This document shows positions 60,501 through 64,000 of a DNA stretch of 64,000 nt, piece by piece. How positions within the stretch are numbered: position 1 is the first letter of the stretch; every line of letters starts with the position of its first letter. Source of the DNA: Luzula sylvatica. Lineage: Eukaryota; Streptophyta; Magnoliopsida; Poales; Juncaceae. The notes under the pieces are model-generated. The model had not been told where the DNA came from. It did not search any database and worked only from the letters and a program-made list of their open reading frames with translations. The position numbers and the translations under genes were made by a program. The stretch is from assembly GCA_946800325.1 (NCBI GenBank), contig OX326959.1, positions 26,419,447 through 26,483,446 on the forward strand, in the 5' to 3' direction.

Positions 60501-61167
60501 GAGGAATTCTTCAGAGATCCCCTTACTTTACATAAAACTATAAAACACCCTCGTTTTATTAGATTCTTTCAAAAATCCTTAAAAGACATGTTGATATTTT
60601 TTACTCTCCTGTTGAGTTAAACTTAACTTTCTTCATCTAAATATATTTTTTGGTAAAAAAGAACCCTTATAAATTTTGTTTTATTTTCTTGTTTAAATCA
60701 ATAACAAATAAAAAATTATATTTTACATGTAATAGAAAATAAAAAATAAGTAAATATACACCAAAGTATAACTGCAATCATCAAATACAATAATAAAAAT
60801 AATATTTTGCGCAAAATAAAATTGAAAATTACATAGAAAACAATCATTTTTTTTGGGTAATATAATATCATAAAATAAATTATTACATTGTGGAACACAT
60901 CATAAAATATCGATAAAATATTAACACAAATTATATTGGCAAAACATATTTTAATTATGTTTGCTATTTAATAAAATAAATATGCTAATAATAAAATGAG
61001 GAGTACTTTGGTAAAAAAAATTATAGTTTGATGGAAAAAGTTATGTTTAACTTCATAAGAGGTAGAAAATAATTCAATTCTATTTTAGGAGATTTTTGAA
61101 AAGAATCTAAAAGTGAGGGATTTTTCATAATTTTCAGAAAAATTAGGAGTTTTATTAAGAATCCCCT
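60501..61167. mobile_element. Long-TIR MITE, Mutator-like (family I copy 2)
   Basis: 667 bp. The left arm GAGGAATTCTTCAGAGATCC... is inverted at the right end (...TTAAGAATCCCCT), with complementarity for about 170 bp (GTTAAACTTAACTTTCTTCATC / TTATGTTTAACTTCATAAG in pattern). Flanking 9-mers TATGTTATA and TATTTTATA agree at 8 of 9. The TIR matches the 17.7-kb element. Confidence 0.78.
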
Positions 61168-61264
61168 TATTTTATACCTGTGATACTCTCTGATTACTTA
61201 GAAGGTGTGAATAGTGATTTAAATGGCTTAATTCAAATTATCATGACAATTTCAATTTTGTACT

Positions 61265-61795
61265 AGGCTCAATGGCCAACATCCTTACTTGGCCAACATT
61301 GGTCAACGACACTTATTTTTCAAAATCTATAGATGAAAATTAAATCTTAACCGTATAGATGTGATATATATAATCTAGATATGTTGTATAATAAATTTTG
61401 TATCGTTTGAATTTTTCTATCTAACAAAACAAATAACAAATTTTCATAACAGTCCATTTCGATAAATTTTTAGATTTCCATGATGAAAACTCGAAACATA
61501 GTGAAAATTTATCCTAACCCTATCTATATAACTTAAATTAAATCTATTGCAAAAAATTCGAATTTTAAAATTTATTTTCTGACGAATCATGTCGTAAATA
61601 TTATTGACCGTTATATTTTTACGTATTGTGATGGATATGATAGAATTTTTTGTTTTCCATGACATTGAATCTATAACATTCCCAAGTGATATTGATTACA
61701 TCTATACGGTCAGAATTTAATTTTAATTCATAGATTTTGAAAAATAGGCGTTGTTGGCCGCGTTGACCAAGTAAGAATGTTGGCCATTGAGCCCA

Positions 61796-61797
<2 letters not shown>
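61265..61797. mobile_element. Foldback element with GGGCTCAATGGCCAAC ends
   Basis: Arms of about 120 bp: left GGCTCAATGGCCAACATCCT... to CCGTATAGATGTGATATA; right is the inverse (ATTACATCTATACGGTCAG ... GTTGGCCATTGAGCCC). Spacer AT-rich. Target-site duplication unresolved because the right flank is an (AT)n run. Confidence 0.75.

Positions 61798-61798
<1 letters not shown>

Positions 61799-61875
<77 letters not shown>
61799..61875. repeat. (AT)n microsatellite
   Basis: About 77 bp of uninterrupted TA dinucleotides directly abutting the foldback element. Confidence 0.98.
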
Positions 61876-61878
<3 letters not shown>

Positions 61879-61970
61879 CCGTGCTAAGGAGAATCCACGA
61901 ATCGAATCCGCAAATCAAATCCACGAGACGGAGGGGTATTTTCGTAATTATCCAACTTCATTACATTTTG

Positions 61971-61972
<2 letters not shown>

Positions 61973-62041
<69 letters not shown>
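61973..62041. repeat. (TC)n microsatellite
   Basis: About 69 bp of CT dinucleotides, continuing as a CT-rich stretch to 62180, like a plant 5' UTR. Confidence 0.98.
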
Positions 62042-62044
<3 letters not shown>

Positions 62045-62200
62045 CTCAACCAGTCAGTCAGTCTCCTCGCCTCGCATCTCCTCGCCTTCTCCTCTCTCTC
62101 TCTCTCTCGCCTTGCATCTCTCTCGTTCTCCGATTTCCTCTTTTCCTACTACTCCTTCCAAGTCTGTATCCTATCCTTCTCCTCTTCTCTTATACTCTCC

Positions 62201-62345
62201 ATGCCCGCACCCTTCTGCTTCCCCGCTGTAACGCGGATTCCGGCGGGTTCCATGTGGCTCCCCTCTCAATCGCCAAGAAGAAGAGAAGAACGGCGACGAT
62301 CGGTGGCGACGAAGTCCTGGCACGATCGGATGGCAGGAGAGGCAG
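62201..62345 (+). CDS. Possible orphan first exon, next to LTR retrotransposon
   Basis: After a long CT-rich leader an ATG opens a frame of 48 codons plus one base (MPAPFCFPAVTRIPAGSMWL..., then an Arg-rich stretch, ending SWHDRMAGEAG). The exon-like stretch ends in CAG|GTGGTA, a fair splice donor. Only nine bases after that donor GT begins, the LTR starts. GC content is much higher than in the flanks. I do not recognise the protein. It may be the 5' end of a gene whose remainder lies beyond the inserted element outside the window, or a severed fragment. Confidence 0.35.
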
Positions 62346-62353
62346 GTGGTACG

Positions 62354-63358
62354 TGTTGGGGATTCTACCCGGGCCCGGGCCCGCATATGTAGGCCCGGTC
62401 CGGTTCCCCGATTCCCGAGATCACGCCATGACTTCGAAGGGTACGATGCAAATAAGAAGATTAGATTCATACCAGTGCAAAATTGATTGCACACGAAGGG
62501 TTGATTGCTAGTCTTCTTTTCGTGTCACGTTGGTGACAATCCGCGCGTCCCACACCACGTGTCTTTCACCGTTCGTTGACGTTGCCGATTCACTCGATTT
62601 CGTCTCCGACTGAATTTACTCGTCCGAATCGATCACAACTGAAAGAGCCCCAATTGTTGCTCCTCTACGTGTATCCACCTTGACTCGTAAGACGTCGGTC
62701 GCGGGTGCAACTGCCTAGACGATGCACCGGCGAACTTGCTTGATTGATTGATTCTCTATACCGGAAAACTCCTTTTCTCGGTTTCTCTCTCTTTACACCC
62801 TTTCACTCAATAGAAAGATATCTCACAAATTTCTGGAATATTCTGAATGAATTGGACTGAATGAACCACTTGAGATGAGAGAGAATTATCCTATTTATAT
62901 CACATAGGATTATGATTGGCCAAAAGACATGTATATCCAATATACACTCTTTTACACAGAAAGTTGCATGAATCTGTCCAGTATTCTGTCCATACGAAAT
63001 TGGTAAATTCCTCTGACAGAAAATCAACCAACACGAAAGTTGTAGATAATCTTATTATCTACGAGACCCAATTTGTCCTGGCCCAATTGGAGTTCGTATG
63101 CAAAGGTTATGAATGTTTTACTAACTGTATGTCATACCGTTGCACCCTTTCGGTATTTCATAGAAACGACACTGATACTTCGTTCATATGAAATATATTT
63201 CTATATGAAGGTTGTAGATAATCTTATTATCTATCTAACCCAATTTGAATCATTCAAATTGGATTTTCCTACTGAAAGATATGACCACAAATGTACGCTT
63301 ACATTCGTTTATCCTTGTGTACACTTTTACGGTTGATCCTGAAACTGTATTTCCTTCA
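62354..63358 (-). mobile_element. LTR of a Copia-type retrotransposon (3' LTR, minus strand)
   Basis: Read on the minus strand: polypurine tract GAGTGGGAG just outside, then the LTR starts TGAAGGAAATACAG at 63358, has a promoter-like GATATAAATAGGA near 62900, and ends ...ATCCCCAACA at 62354; about 1005 bp with TG...CA ends. A polypurine tract immediately before TG is the usual Copia arrangement. Related to 15499-16092. The second LTR and target-site duplication lie outside the window, so the call depends on this end only. Confidence 0.6.
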
Positions 63359-64000
63359 GTCTCCCACTCAATTTCAGATCGACCTAAAAGGTATTCATGC
63401 ATATCCAATATGCACGATTTTAGAGAATATAGCTCGCGTATCAAATACCAAGTTACGCACATCTTATGTGCCAATTTTATAATCAAGCCCGACTTAGTAC
63501 GACTCGTTGTGTGACCATGTAGGTTCGGTTAACGATGGCAGTAGGCTGTTTCCATAGCACTACAAGCCCATGAGCGGGATCTAGTCACTCCATCATGGCT
63601 ACCCATGTTAACACGAATAATGATTGTGATCATTGTGCCTATCTCGAATAGCGGTCATTAGTTCTCTTGTTAGCGATATCCGTTAATCAAAAGGTATGGT
63701 GATAGTCATCCTTATATTTTGATTAACTGTACTTATTCCTCGTTTCCGAACCGATTTAACAAATTCAATCGATATTAACCGTTAATATCATTGACCAAGG
63801 CCTTGGTTTTCGTTAATCAATTCATCGAGTGGCCTAAGAGATATCTCTTCCTTTAGGAATAAACAATTCCTATCTTGGAGACTCACATTGAATTCCGGGT
63901 TTCGGACAATACCCAATGATGACCGTTTTAGCTCCCTGTTACGGTGAGCGTAAGATCATATCAGAGCATTGTGTTATGCACGTAACGCAATCAATGGTCC
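63359..64000 (-). mobile_element. Internal 3' region of the same retrotransposon (partial)
   Basis: About 640 bp beyond the polypurine tract, running off the window. No gag-pol domain is visible yet, consistent with the non-coding stretch that often lies between RNase H and the 3' LTR. Confidence 0.45.

Noticed and set aside
61787..62231. Frames encoding Ile-Tyr and Ser-Leu repeats
   Set aside because: They translate (AT)n and (TC)n microsatellites.
1..64000. CRISPR arrays, operons, bacterial-type insertion sequences
   Set aside because: The window is plant nuclear DNA; direct repeats seen are transposon modules or microsatellites, not spaced CRISPR units.

Overview
This is a 64-kb piece of a eudicot nuclear genome. 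The evidence is AT-rich DNA, genes with many short GT-AG (and some GC-AG) introns, and plant-only genes: chloroplast sedoheptulose-1,7-bisphosphatase, sulfolipid synthase SQD2, jasmonate receptor COI1, laccase, an OCTOPUS-like protein and a PHT4-type thylakoid/plastid anion transporter. I could not fix the species from the sequence. Eleven protein-coding genes look complete. I rebuilt the exon structure of each one; all splice phases close, and the five that can be compared with a known orthologue (SBPase, laccase, COI1, SQD2, PHT4;1) have near-standard lengths.

Layout: 0.46-3.1 kb is a divergent pair, a LEA18-type gene (-) and SBPase (+), sharing about 525 bp of promoter with ABRE/G-box and CArG motifs. 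OCTOPUS-like (-) is at 4.7-6.3 kb. From 6.7 to 19 kb is repeat-rich DNA: LTR-like modules, a hAT-like minisatellite element, a 5'-truncated LINE with a perfect target-site duplication, and a Mutator-type MITE. A seven-exon laccase (+) is at 19.1-21.2 kb. A 3.36-kb nested palindromic transposon fills 23.0-26.3 kb. COI1 (-) is at 26.6-28.6 kb. From 29 to 38.5 kb are more repeats: a MITE, LTR remnants, a 2-kb degenerate LINE and a Helitron 3' end. A conserved plant gene of unknown function (-) is at 38.6-40.5 kb. From 41 to 47.8 kb are a T-rich minisatellite ending in a Helitron terminus and two large foldback elements. At 47.9-51.1 kb a FAS1-domain gene (+) converges on SQD2 (-). From 51.3 to 55 kb is a MULE-MITE with a perfect 9-bp duplication plus decayed Helitron-like DNA. 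At 55.4-58.4 kb a Josephin-like small-protein gene (+) converges on PHT4;1/ANTR1 (-), as I recall the Arabidopsis neighbours also being adjacent. From 58.5 kb to the end are a hAT MITE with a perfect 8-bp duplication, a MULE-MITE, simple repeats, a possible orphan first exon, and one end of a Copia-type LTR retrotransposon that runs out of the window.

The genes are not a pathway cluster. Three of them (SBPase, SQD2, PHT4;1) serve plastid carbon, lipid and phosphate metabolism, but each is an ordinary dispersed plant locus. No novel multi-gene system was found. The most unusual content is the density and architecture of long-inverted-repeat transposons, which occur in several related families in one window, and three GC-AG introns in three of the eleven genes.
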